This document shows positions 52,184-60,257 of a stretch of 64,000 bases of DNA, piece by piece (the first letter of the stretch is position 1; the number at the start of each line of letters is the position of its first letter). The DNA comes from Bog-756 sp963730685 (GTDB taxonomy: Bacteria > Actinomycetota > Acidimicrobiia > Acidimicrobiales > RAAP-2): NCBI GenBank assembly GCA_963730685.1, contig CAVSSP010000004.1, positions 1,674,001 to 1,738,000 on the forward strand. The letters are read 5' to 3'. The notes under the pieces were generated by a model. That model did no database searches. It saw only the letters and a program-made list of their open reading frames with translations, and was not told where the DNA came from. Both the position numbers and the translations under genes were made by a program.

Positions 52184-53407
52184 TCAGCGGAGTGACTGGG
52201 CGGCCGCTCGGACGCGCGTGTCGTCCAGGTTCCCTTCCGGCGACTCACCCGCCGGTGCCCCGACCATGGGATCCACCCACAGCCAGCGGGTCAGTGCGGC
52301 GGTTCTGCCCGATCCTGGCGGCCATGCTGGGCTGCCCGCGGATTGCTCGATCATGGCATCCAGGGCCGAGCCGATCCCAGGGGGATACCGGACGACACGG
52401 GCCGCCCTCTGGTCGGCATCGAACTCGCGTCCGCGTCCGATGATCCGGTGTACTCGTTCCGCCCCGCTCGTCGGGCCGGAGAACACCGCCAGCGGTGCGG
52501 TCGTCACCACCGCCACGCCCGCCAGGACGGTGTCATGACGCTTGATGTGGACCAGTTCGTGGGCCAGCACCCCCTCCAGTTCCACGAGGGTGAGGGACTC
52601 GTCGAGCCCTGAGGTGACCACCAGGGTGGCGTTGCCCGGGTCGTGTCCGACGGCCATGGCATTGGGCACCGGGCTGTCCACCACACAGATGGTCGGACCG
52701 GGCAGGCCCATGGTGGCGCACAACCCGTCGACCAGATTGTGAAGCCGCGGATGCTCCCATTCATGGCTGGGCCGCGCCCCGATCGCCCGAAGCACCGTCT
52801 TCGGTGCGCTGCGCCAGAGCCAAAGCACGATACCGAACGCCACCACGACCAGAGCGCCGGCGCCAAGTGCCACCGGGAGCCCGACCGCGATCAGGACCGC
52901 GCCGATCACGATTCCGGCGACCAGGCCCGGGGTCAGGCAGATTCTCATCGCCTTGCTCCTGTTGGCCTTGATGGCGGCCGCCTCTTCCCCGCCGTCGCCT
53001 CCACGCTCGGCCACCGGGGCAACGGGTACCACCACCAGGGGCTTGTCGGAACTGACCTGTGCGCCCCCGTTGCGCGCCGACCCCGATCGGTTGGATCCCC
53101 GGTTGCCCGACCCTGAACGCGACGAGCCACCGCCGGAGCTCCTGGATCTCGAGCTAGACCCTCCCCCGCCGCTCCTGCCTCGGGAGCTCGAACCTGATCC
53201 GGACCGGGCGCCACCACCGCCGCCGCCATTGCCGCCACCACCGCCAGCACCATTGCCGGCACCACCACCTCCGCCCCCACCGCCGCCGCCCCGACCGCTC
53301 CGATTCCTGTTGCGATTCCTGTTCCGGCTCGCGCCGCCGGAGTTGCCCCCGGGGGGCCGCTGGCCCGACGGTCCGCTGCCTGCCTGGTTCGGGGTGGCGT
53401 CACTCAT
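52184..53407 (-). CDS. M48-family membrane metalloprotease with a Gly/Arg/Ser-rich N-terminus
   Basis: 407 aa. Residues 1-115 are almost only Gly, Ser, Arg and Asn (NRNR repeats, ten glycines in a row, RGG-like units), followed by two transmembrane helices (about 158-178 and 180-198) and an HtpX/Ste24-like domain: HNLVDGLCATMGLPGPTICVVDSPVPNAMAVG, LAHELVHIKRHD (zinc site HExxH, about 283-287) and GREFDADQRAA with the third ligand. HtpX-like proteases remove damaged membrane proteins. The low-complexity N-terminus is not part of the family. TACACT lies 9 nt before the ATG. Confidence 0.88.
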   Translation of the reverse strand: MSDATPNQAGSGPSGQRPPGGNSGGASRNRNRNRNRSGRGGGGGGGGGGAGNGAGGGGGNGGGGGGARSGSGSSSRGRSGGGGSSSRSRSSGGGSSRSGSGNRGSNRSGSARNGGAQVSSDKPLVVVPVAPVAERGGDGGEEAAAIKANRSKAMRICLTPGLVAGIVIGAVLIAVGLPVALGAGALVVVAFGIVLWLWRSAPKTVLRAIGARPSHEWEHPRLHNLVDGLCATMGLPGPTICVVDSPVPNAMAVGHDPGNATLVVTSGLDESLTLVELEGVLAHELVHIKRHDTVLAGVAVVTTAPLAVFSGPTSGAERVHRIIGRGREFDADQRAARVVRYPPGIGSALDAMIEQSAGSPAWPPGSGRTAALTRWLWVDPMVGAPAGESPEGNLDDTRVRAAAQSLR

Positions 53408-53429
53408 GCTTCGAGCAGTGTACGGCCGC

Positions 53430-54623
53430 TCAGCCCCCGTGGCGGACCAATGCCGAGCGGTAGTGGTCCCGGTAGACGCCGGCGAGCCGGTTCATGGCGA
53501 ACGCATCGGCCCGCTGGGCCGCCTGCTCCAGCCACCGGCTCCGGGCGGCGACCGGATCGGCGGGGCCATCCTGGAGGGGTCCGGGTGCCACCGCCTCCGT
53601 CCCGGTCAGCACCCCGCTGAGCGCCGCCGCCAGTTTCCGGACGTCCCCCGGCGGGGTGAGCACGGCGTGTCCGTCCGCGGCGTCCCGGTAGCCGTCGATG
53701 TCGCTCGCCACCACCACGGTGCGGGCGGCCATGGCCTCCAGCAACACCATTCCGAACGACTCGCCACCCAGAGACGGCGCGCACAGGATGTCTGCGGCCA
53801 CCAGACGCCGGATCTTCTCTTCCTCGGAGAGCACGCCCAGCCACTCGATCCCCGGCGACGAGGGATGGTCCCGGGTCAGTGTCTCGGTCAGCGGTCCGTC
53901 CCCGGCCACCCACAGCCGAGCCATCTCCCCCCTTCGGGCACTCTCCGTGCGATGCAGGCACCCGAAGGCGTCCAACAACGTCCCCAGGCCCTTGCGCTCC
54001 TCGTGGCGTCCCAGGAACATGACGGTGGGACCATCGGTGGGCCACGGCTCCACCGCCTGGTAGCGGTCGACCTCGACTCCGTTGAAGAGGACCTCACAGG
54101 GACCCTGCACCGAGCGGGCGGCGGTGGCGCGTGCTGCCTCGGACACGGCACACCGCACCTGGAATCGCGCCGACAGGTGTCGGGTGATCGGCCGAAGGAG
54201 CGGATAGAAGGGACTGGAGCCGCTGCGGTGGAAGGTGGCCACCAACGGAGGAATGCCGCCACCCAGCAGCAGGCCATAGGGAAGGCCTGGGGTGAAGGGC
54301 TCGTGCACGTGGACGACATCGAACCTGCCCGCCACCAGCGCCCGGCGTGCCCGCAGGACGGACCGGGGCGACAGGCTGATCGGGGCGATCGACCCGTTGG
54401 CCGGCAAAGAAACCGAATGCCCCACGGAGACCAGATCGATGTCTGCGGGGGCCGAGGCGAGGTCGTCCAACGGGGCGAACACGGTGGCAGAGTCGCCACC
54501 GTCTTCGATGGCCCGGGCCAGGCCGACGATCTGGCCCTGGACCCCGCCGGGGCGGGACAGGCTGTACGGGCAGACCAGAGCGATACGGAGCGGGGGCGAA
54601 ATCTGGGATCCGCCGGGGAGCAC
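53430..54623 (-). CDS. pimA: Phosphatidylinositol alpha-mannosyltransferase PimA-like (GT4)
   Basis: GT-B enzyme that puts the first mannose from GDP-mannose on phosphatidylinositol at the inner membrane face. 397 aa: RIALVCPYSLSRPGGVQGQIVGLARAI, DVVHVHEPFTPGLPYGLLL with the catalytic His, TFHRSG, VSEAARATA, FNGVEVDRY, MFLGRHEERKGLGTLLDAF, and GESFGMVLLEAMAARTVVVASDIDGYRD with the donor-binding Glu. Assignment to PimA rests on GGVQGQI and on the pgsA1-patA neighbours. GTG at 54623 starts 4 bp after the cyclase stop. Confidence 0.87.
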   Translation of the reverse strand: MLPGGSQISPPLRIALVCPYSLSRPGGVQGQIVGLARAIEDGGDSATVFAPLDDLASAPADIDLVSVGHSVSLPANGSIAPISLSPRSVLRARRALVAGRFDVVHVHEPFTPGLPYGLLLGGGIPPLVATFHRSGSSPFYPLLRPITRHLSARFQVRCAVSEAARATAARSVQGPCEVLFNGVEVDRYQAVEPWPTDGPTVMFLGRHEERKGLGTLLDAFGCLHRTESARRGEMARLWVAGDGPLTETLTRDHPSSPGIEWLGVLSEEEKIRRLVAADILCAPSLGGESFGMVLLEAMAARTVVVASDIDGYRDAADGHAVLTPPGDVRKLAAALSGVLTGTEAVAPGPLQDGPADPVAARSRWLEQAAQRADAFAMNRLAGVYRDHYRSALVRHGG

Positions 54624-54627
54624 CCGG

Positions 54628-56517
54628 TTAGTCCATCATGGATCGACGCTCTCGGCGGCGGCTCCACTTGACGCCGTACATGGCATCGTCCGCCCGGCTG
54701 AGGAGCCGGGACGGATCGGTGTTGGGATTGTCGGCGAAGACGCCCCCGACCGAGGCCAGCACGGTGAGGGTGCGGCCGTCGATGCGGTAGGGACGGGCCA
54801 GGGCGGCCGAGATGCGTTCCGCGATCCGGAGCATCTCTTCTTCACCGCTCTCGATGTCGCACACCACGACGAACTCGTCCCCGCCGAGCCGGGCCACGGT
54901 GTCGGAGGGTCGGACGATGGCGGATAGTCGGCGGGCCACGGCGATCAGCATGTCGTCGCCGACGTCGTGGCCCAAGATGTCGTTGATCTCCTTGAACTCG
55001 TCGAGGTCCAAGAGATAGACGGCCACGCCGCGCATCGACCCGGTCCCGTCGGGGAGCACCATGCTGCGGGCCTCGCGGTCCAGGGCGTCGATGGCGTCCT
55101 GGAGGCGCTCGGCCAGGAGGGTCCGATTGGCCAGACCGGTCAGGGGGTCGTGCAGGGCCAGCTCGGCCAGGCGCTCCTCGTTGAGCTTCTGCTCGGTGAC
55201 ATCGTGCATGGCCACGACGGCCCCCAACATCCATCCGTCCTCGTCCACGAGAGGCTGACCGTTGACGCTCACCTTGCGCTTGGCCCCCGACCGGGACTCC
55301 AGCAACAGTTCGATGTCCCGCAGTCGTTCGCCCGACATGGCCCGGATGAGCGGGTTCTCGCGCTGGGCCATGGGCGACCCGTCCGGCCGTCGTAGTCCCT
55401 GGTCGCTGGGGATGCTGCCGATCGGCTCGGCGTCGTCCTCGAGCCCGTGGAGTCGGCGGGCGGAGGGGTTGAACACGGTGATCCGCCCCTCCGGGTCGCA
55501 TGCCACGATCCCCTCTTCGAGGGTGTCGAGCAGCACCTGGAGGAAACGCTCCTCACGGCGGATCTCCGCCGCCGACTGACGGATGTCGGTGATGTCGCTG
55601 AACGACGACACCGATCCGGTGGTCCGTCCCCCGGCATCCACCATGGCCTGGGCGTTGGCCCGGACCCACATGGTCGGTCTCCCGGCCCGCCGGAGGCCCA
55701 GCACGGCACCCCGGGACCGCCTCCCCCCGCGGAGGGTGACCATGGTCGGATGGGAGGCAGGCTCCACCGGCTCGCCGTCTTCGTCGACCAGCTCCAGTCC
55801 GTTATGGACGGCGGCCTCCAACAGATCGGTGAAGCGGTGGCCGAGGATCCGCACCCGGGGAGCCTCGAACATCACCTCGAAGGCCTCGTTCACCTGGACG
55901 ATGGTCCCCGACCCGTCGAGCATCATCACGCCGTCGGCGAAGGAGTCGATGATGGTGGTCTGGCGCCGTTCGGAGTCTCGGACCCGCTGTTCCAACCGGT
56001 TCCGCTCGGAGATGTCACGGACGTTGACCACGATCCCCCCGATGGGATCGTCGAGATGGTTCGCGGCGACCACGGCGAGATCGATCGGCGTCCCGTCGGC
56101 CCGGACGGTGCTGATCTCGAGGGAGACGGACAGGCGGCGCCGGGCCACCAGGTCGCGGAACAGGGCCCGGACCGGCTCGACGCTGAGCGAGTCGAAGAGG
56201 GCGAAGGCATCCAGGCCCACGACGTTGCTGATGTCGTAGCCGAAGAGTCGCTCGGCGGACGCGCTGACGAAGACGAACCGGCCTTCCCGGTCGACCACCG
56301 CCACCACGTCGAACTCGTGCTCGATTCGCGTGTGGAGCCGGGGCTCGTGGGGGGACGAGTGCCCATTGGTGGCGCTGTGGCCGTTGATGGCCGCCAGGTC
56401 GGGCATCGGGAGTGAGGGCATGTCGCCGTACCCCTGCCCCGGAAGCAGTGGCGTCGAAGCAGGCCGTCGTTCGGACTCGGAGTCGTCCGCCACCGGTCCG
56501 GTGTCGTACCGGGTCAT
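54628..56517 (-). CDS. PAS-PAS-PAS-GGDEF diguanylate cyclase
   Basis: 629-aa soluble signalling enzyme expected to make cyclic di-GMP from two GTP. Three PAS domains (about 63-175, 185-310, 320-440) are followed by a GGDEF domain (about 455-615) with intact RLGGDEFVV and an RPSD inhibitory I-site exactly five residues before GGDEF, so product feedback is likely. There is no EAL or HD-GYP domain and no membrane segment. The N-terminus has an Asn-Gly-His-Ser rich stretch. The ATG overlaps the patA stop (ATGA) and pimA begins 4 bp after the stop, so it is firmly inside the PIM operon. Confidence 0.93.
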   Translation of the reverse strand: MTRYDTGPVADDSESERRPASTPLLPGQGYGDMPSLPMPDLAAINGHSATNGHSSPHEPRLHTRIEHEFDVVAVVDREGRFVFVSASAERLFGYDISNVVGLDAFALFDSLSVEPVRALFRDLVARRRLSVSLEISTVRADGTPIDLAVVAANHLDDPIGGIVVNVRDISERNRLEQRVRDSERRQTTIIDSFADGVMMLDGSGTIVQVNEAFEVMFEAPRVRILGHRFTDLLEAAVHNGLELVDEDGEPVEPASHPTMVTLRGGRRSRGAVLGLRRAGRPTMWVRANAQAMVDAGGRTTGSVSSFSDITDIRQSAAEIRREERFLQVLLDTLEEGIVACDPEGRITVFNPSARRLHGLEDDAEPIGSIPSDQGLRRPDGSPMAQRENPLIRAMSGERLRDIELLLESRSGAKRKVSVNGQPLVDEDGWMLGAVVAMHDVTEQKLNEERLAELALHDPLTGLANRTLLAERLQDAIDALDREARSMVLPDGTGSMRGVAVYLLDLDEFKEINDILGHDVGDDMLIAVARRLSAIVRPSDTVARLGGDEFVVVCDIESGEEEMLRIAERISAALARPYRIDGRTLTVLASVGGVFADNPNTDPSRLLSRADDAMYGVKWSRRRERRSMMD

Positions 56518-57413
56518 GCCGCCCGCTCCGGGCGGTCGGCCAACCACAGAGGCTGGAAGACGTGCCACTGCTCGGGGGCCTGGCGGATCAGACCCTCGAG
56601 CCGGGTGGCGATCTCTTGGGTGAGGCGGGCGACATCCTGGCGGAGCGGGCCACGTCGTGTGGTGTCGAGGGGCGGCTCCACGACGGCGCGGTGGTGCCGG
56701 CCCGGGCCGCTGTAGACGGCCCCGGTCACGAGCACCGCCCCGGAGCGGAGTGCCAGCGTGGCCGGCCCGGCCGGCATGGTCGTGGTCTCCCCGAAGAACT
56801 CGACCTCGATGCCGTTGCCCACGATGTCCCGATCGCTCAGCAGCCCCACCAGTCCGCCGCGCCGCAGGGTGGACATGATCGGCCCGCCGGAGGAGGCGTC
56901 GAGGGGGATGATGGTCAGCCCCATGGCGGCCCGCTGCTCGACGAAGTAGTCGAACAGCTCGGGTGGCTCGAGACGCTCCGCCACCGATGTCATCGGCATG
57001 TTCTGGGTGGCGAGGAAGGCGCCGCCGTAGTCCCAACTGCCGATATGGGGCAGCACCATGATCACGCCATTTCCGGCTGCCATCCCGACCTCCAGGTGCT
57101 CGAAGCCCTGAACGAAGGTCCGTTCCTCGACCTCGGCCGCCGGGGTACCCGCCAGCCGCGCACCCTCGACCCAGTATCGAGCGTACGCCCGAAAGGACCG
57201 TCTTGCCCAGCGGTCGAGTCCGGCGTCGTCGCCGGCGTCGGCGCCGATGACTCGGCGTAGATTGGCGGTCACCATCCGCCGCTGATCGCCGCGCACCACG
57301 AACAGCAGGTCGCCGACACCACGCGCCACGGCCAGCGCCAACGGCTCGGGAAGCGCCGACAGAGCGCGCGCCAACGTCTTGTATGTCCGGAAGACTGCTT
57401 GCCCCTTGTTCAC
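56514..57413 (-). CDS. patA: Phosphatidylinositol mannoside acyltransferase PatA-like
   Basis: Lauroyl/htrB-type acyltransferase of 299 aa that would acylate PIM mannose at the inner membrane face. LSALPEPLALAVARGVGDLLF at the start, MVLPHIGSWDYGGAFLA with the His-x4-Asp catalytic pair, GGPIMSTLRRGGLVGLLSDRDI, VEFFGETTTMPAGPATLALRSGA and QWHVFQPLW are family motifs. GTG at 57413 is preferred: GAGGG lies just upstream and the family N-terminus aligns; an ATG at 57506 would overlap pgsA1. Its place between pgsA1 and pimA matches the mycobacterial PIM locus. Confidence 0.88.
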   Translation of the reverse strand: MNKGQAVFRTYKTLARALSALPEPLALAVARGVGDLLFVVRGDQRRMVTANLRRVIGADAGDDAGLDRWARRSFRAYARYWVEGARLAGTPAAEVEERTFVQGFEHLEVGMAAGNGVIMVLPHIGSWDYGGAFLATQNMPMTSVAERLEPPELFDYFVEQRAAMGLTIIPLDASSGGPIMSTLRRGGLVGLLSDRDIVGNGIEVEFFGETTTMPAGPATLALRSGAVLVTGAVYSGPGRHHRAVVEPPLDTTRRGPLRQDVARLTQEIATRLEGLIRQAPEQWHVFQPLWLADRPERAA

Positions 57414-57459
57414 GAGCCCTCGTTCTCGTCCAACGTCGTCTGGTTGTTCCTGGTACGAC

Positions 57460-58236
57460 TCAGGATTGTCGGCGGACCGAGCGCTGCCGGATGCCCTGTC
57501 GGGCATGGCGCGCTCGCCAGGTCCGGCCGGACCGACTGGCCAACTCCCCTTGACGGCGGGCGCGCCAGCGGGACAGGGAGACCGACTCCTTGCGGCCCCC
57601 TGCGACGGCGGTGGTGCGAGCACGCCGGCGCCGTCGGGCCGGAGACAACGGGACGGGCGGTTCGGCCAGTCTCCACACCTTGGCGAACCGACCCACGGCG
57701 GTGACCATGGTCAGGCCCAACATCACCCAGAGGACCGGCACCAAGAACAGCGAGGACAGGAATCCGATCCCGAGCAGGATCATCCGCTCGGCCCGCTCCA
57801 TCAGGCCGCCCTTGGCCGAGATCCCGAGCGACTCGGCCTTGGCCCTCTGGTACGACACCAGGGTGCTGGCCGCCAGGACGGCGAACGGCAACAGGACCAG
57901 ATGGCCGGGATGGGTCGAGACCAGGTACCAGGCCACCCCGCCCAGGATGAGTGCGTCGGCCACCCGATCGGTGACCGAGTCGAAGAAGGCGCCCCGCACC
58001 GACGAGGTTCCCGAGGCCTTGGCCACCGGACCGTCCAACAGGTCATGCAGACCGGTGAGGATGAGCAGGACGATGGCCAGATGGAGGTGACCGGAGCCGA
58101 CGGCGACGGCCGTGGCGGCGGCCGAGAGCAGCCCGGTGGCCGTCAGCATGTCGGCGGTGATCCCGAACCGCTGCAGCTTGCGGCCCACCGGACCGGTACC
58201 CCGGTCCACGGTGTCGCGCCATCGCCCGTCAAACAT
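57460..58236 (-). CDS. pgsA1: CDP-alcohol phosphatidyltransferase, phosphatidylinositol-phosphate synthase type
   Basis: Joins CDP-diacylglycerol and inositol 1-phosphate. 258 aa, about six helices. LHDLLDGPVAKASGTSSVRGAFFDSVTDRVADA is the CDP-alcohol motif with all four metal-binding Asp (Lys replaces the usual Arg). GITADMLTATGLLSAAATAVAVG matches the actinobacterial enzymes. The tail is Arg-rich and cytoplasmic. GGAGGAAG sits just before the ATG. Next to patA and pimA, a PIP synthase role fits better than phosphatidylglycerol-phosphate synthase. Confidence 0.87.
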   Translation of the reverse strand: MFDGRWRDTVDRGTGPVGRKLQRFGITADMLTATGLLSAAATAVAVGSGHLHLAIVLLILTGLHDLLDGPVAKASGTSSVRGAFFDSVTDRVADALILGGVAWYLVSTHPGHLVLLPFAVLAASTLVSYQRAKAESLGISAKGGLMERAERMILLGIGFLSSLFLVPVLWVMLGLTMVTAVGRFAKVWRLAEPPVPLSPARRRRRARTTAVAGGRKESVSLSRWRARRQGELASRSGRTWRARHARQGIRQRSVRRQS

Positions 58237-58263
58237 GGCTCTTCCTCCAAAAATGGTCTCCCA

Positions 58264-58296
58264 ACAGTACCATCTGCTAGCTGTAGTGAGCACTAC
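58264..58296 (-). promoter_or_regulatory. Promoter and palindrome upstream of the pgsA1 operon
   Basis: TACTGT (minus strand, 58264-58269) is a likely -10. The palindrome GTAGTG-AG-CACTAC at 58283-58296 covers the expected -35 position, so an operator is plausible. Confidence 0.45.
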
Positions 58297-58337
58297 CAGT
58301 TCGCGGGCCCCGACCTGGTCGGGCGCCCGCCCCGGGC

Positions 58338-59591
58338 TCAGTGCGCCGGATCCGCCGACGGCTCGGCGTGCGCCGACGGGGCGGTCCGGCGGCGTGGAGC
58401 CGGCCCCCGGCTGCGTGCCTCGGCCACCAACCACAGGACCAGGACCACGGCGGCGCCGAGGACCAGCGCATTCGAGGTCAGGTCGCCGACCACGCCCGGG
58501 ACCCCCCACAGGTAGGGCGCCGCCACCCCGAGGCCGACCAGGGCCATGAGGGCGGTGGCCACGGACCGGTGGACCCGGGACACGCTGGCCGCCACGATCG
58601 GGGCCAGGGCCAGCCACGACCAGTGATGGGACCAGGACACCGGGCTGACCAGGACCTCGGTCAGGGCGAGGACCATCACCACCTCGGCGGACCGACCGGA
58701 CACGACCAGCCGGCGGGTCAGCATGATGCCGCAGGCCAATGTGGCCAACGAGAGGACGAGCCAGACGACCGTCCCGACGTGGGAACCGTCGAACGGCGCA
58801 CGGTGGACCATCCCGTTCCACGACTGATTGCTCCCGATGCCGAGCGCACCGGTCCGCTTGGCATCGAAGAACTCGTGAAACCAGTAGCGGGCCGAGTCGG
58901 AGGGGATCACGGCCCAGCTGACGGCAGTCACCCCGACGAAGGTGGCGATGCCCCGAAGAAGGGATCGCCAGTCGCGGCCGGCCGCGAAGGCCACGAGGTA
59001 GACGAGCGGGGTCAGCTTGATGGCGGCCGCCAACCCCACCAGGACGCCGCGCCAACGGCCCCGAACGGCGGTCAGGTCGGCCACCACCATCACCATCAGG
59101 ACCACGTTGATCTGGCCGTAGTCGAAGTTGCTGCGCACCGGCTCGAGGGCGAGCGTCGCCACCCCTCCCAGCAGGGCTGCCAACGCCCAGGCCCGGCGGG
59201 CGGCCACCGCGAAGGCCGCGTCCAACATCAGGCGGGCCGCGGCGACGAGGCAGAACGCGCTCAAGGCCCACCAGATCCACTCCACCAGGCCGAGGTCGGC
59301 CAGGGACAGCGGGCTCAGCACGAACAGTGCGAACGGGGTGTAGGTGAACGGGAGCCGACTGACGGTGAACGTCTCGGTATAGGGCGATCCCCCGTGGAAG
59401 AGGGAGTGGCCGGCGGCGCGGTACACCCGGAGGTCCAGGTGCCACGACGCCCCGAACCTGATCATGTACGCGGCCGAGACCGCCCACGCGACAAGGGCGG
59501 CTGCCGCTACCCAGACCGTGGGGATCCGGGCGGTACCCGCGGCCAACCGGCCCCATCCGGGAGGCCAACCCTGACGGTCGGTTGGGGCCAT
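58338..59591 (-). CDS. GT87-family membrane mannosyltransferase
   Basis: 417-aa polytopic GT-C glycosyltransferase (DUF2029), about ten helices. DLRVYRAAGHSLFHGGSPY near residue 52 contains the conserved Asp of PimE-like enzymes; SNFDYGQINVVLMVMVVADL, LVGLAAAIKLTPLVYLV, GSNQSWNGMVHRA and VSPVSWSHHWSWL are GT87 signatures. It should use polyprenyl-phosphate-mannose on the outer side of the membrane, possibly for PIM or lipomannan elongation. TAGGTT lies 7 nt before the ATG. The gene has no counterpart at this place in mycobacteria, to my knowledge. Confidence 0.88.
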   Translation of the reverse strand: MAPTDRQGWPPGWGRLAAGTARIPTVWVAAAALVAWAVSAAYMIRFGASWHLDLRVYRAAGHSLFHGGSPYTETFTVSRLPFTYTPFALFVLSPLSLADLGLVEWIWWALSAFCLVAAARLMLDAAFAVAARRAWALAALLGGVATLALEPVRSNFDYGQINVVLMVMVVADLTAVRGRWRGVLVGLAAAIKLTPLVYLVAFAAGRDWRSLLRGIATFVGVTAVSWAVIPSDSARYWFHEFFDAKRTGALGIGSNQSWNGMVHRAPFDGSHVGTVVWLVLSLATLACGIMLTRRLVVSGRSAEVVMVLALTEVLVSPVSWSHHWSWLALAPIVAASVSRVHRSVATALMALVGLGVAAPYLWGVPGVVGDLTSNALVLGAAVVLVLWLVAEARSRGPAPRRRTAPSAHAEPSADPAH

Positions 59592-59598
59592 CGCCGAA

Positions 59599-59604
59599 AA
59601 CCTA
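59599..59604 (-). promoter_or_regulatory. -10 element of the GT87 gene (leaderless)
   Basis: TAGGTT on the minus strand, 7 nt before the ATG at 59591. Confidence 0.45.
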
Positions 59605-59702
59605 GTCCGTGGGGCAGTCCTCCCTGTGCTCCCAATCCCTGCTGTGCCCGGGGCCGGGGCCGAGCCCCCTTGCCCGGCGCGAGGGACCGGGCTGTCGGGA
59701 CG

Positions 59703-60155
59703 TCAGAGGGCCAGGGGCTTGACGGGAGCCATGATGAGCCCGGGGTCGCCCTTCCAGTCGATGCCGGGGACGTCGACATAGAGCTCGATCTCGTTACCGT
59801 CGGGGTCGAGGATGTAGATGCTGTGGGTCACCGTGTGGTCGCTGGCCCCGACGACGGTGACGCCCTTCTCGTCGAGACGGGCAACGACTTCTCGCAGTTC
59901 GTCGTCGGAGTCCCCTACCTTGAGCCCGAAGTGGTACAGGCCGAGATGACGGCCCCGGGGCAGCGGGGTGGCGTCCTCGCCCACCTCGATGAGCAGCAGC
60001 TCGTGGTGCGTCCTCCCCGACGAAAACGCCGCTGCAGGTATGCCCAGCGTCACCGGAAAGGCCGCCTCCCATCCGAGCACGTCGCCGTAGAACGCGGCCG
60101 AGCGGGCCACGTCCCGCACGTAGAGCACCAGATGTCCCAGTTCTTTGACCTGCAT
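59703..60155 (-). CDS. VOC (glyoxalase/extradiol-dioxygenase fold) protein
   Basis: 150 aa with two VOC modules: LGHLVLYVRDVARSAAFYGDVLGWE (His ligand in LGH), THHELLLIEVG, LYHFGLKVGDSDDELREVVARL (second His) and SIYILDPDGNEIELYVD (Glu ligand). The pattern is closest to catechol-2,3-dioxygenase-like or fosfomycin-resistance-like VOC proteins; the reaction cannot be told. It lies between the HIT and GT87 genes in an otherwise lipid-related operon. Confidence 0.85.
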   Translation of the reverse strand: MQVKELGHLVLYVRDVARSAAFYGDVLGWEAAFPVTLGIPAAAFSSGRTHHELLLIEVGEDATPLPRGRHLGLYHFGLKVGDSDDELREVVARLDEKGVTVVGASDHTVTHSIYILDPDGNEIELYVDVPGIDWKGDPGLIMAPVKPLAL

Positions 60156-60182
60156 CCTGTCACCGCTTCCTGTTCACTCGTC

Positions 60183-60214
60183 GGGGCCCGGTCCACCTGG
60201 GGCCCGGTCCACCT
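60183..60214. repeat. Perfect 16-bp tandem duplication between VOC and HIT genes
   Basis: GGGGCCCGGTCCACCT occurs twice in immediate succession in the 102-bp spacer. Confidence 0.9.
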
Positions 60215-60257
60215 GCCCATCCGCCCCACGGCAACGCCGCCGTGGCCGGTTCGATTC

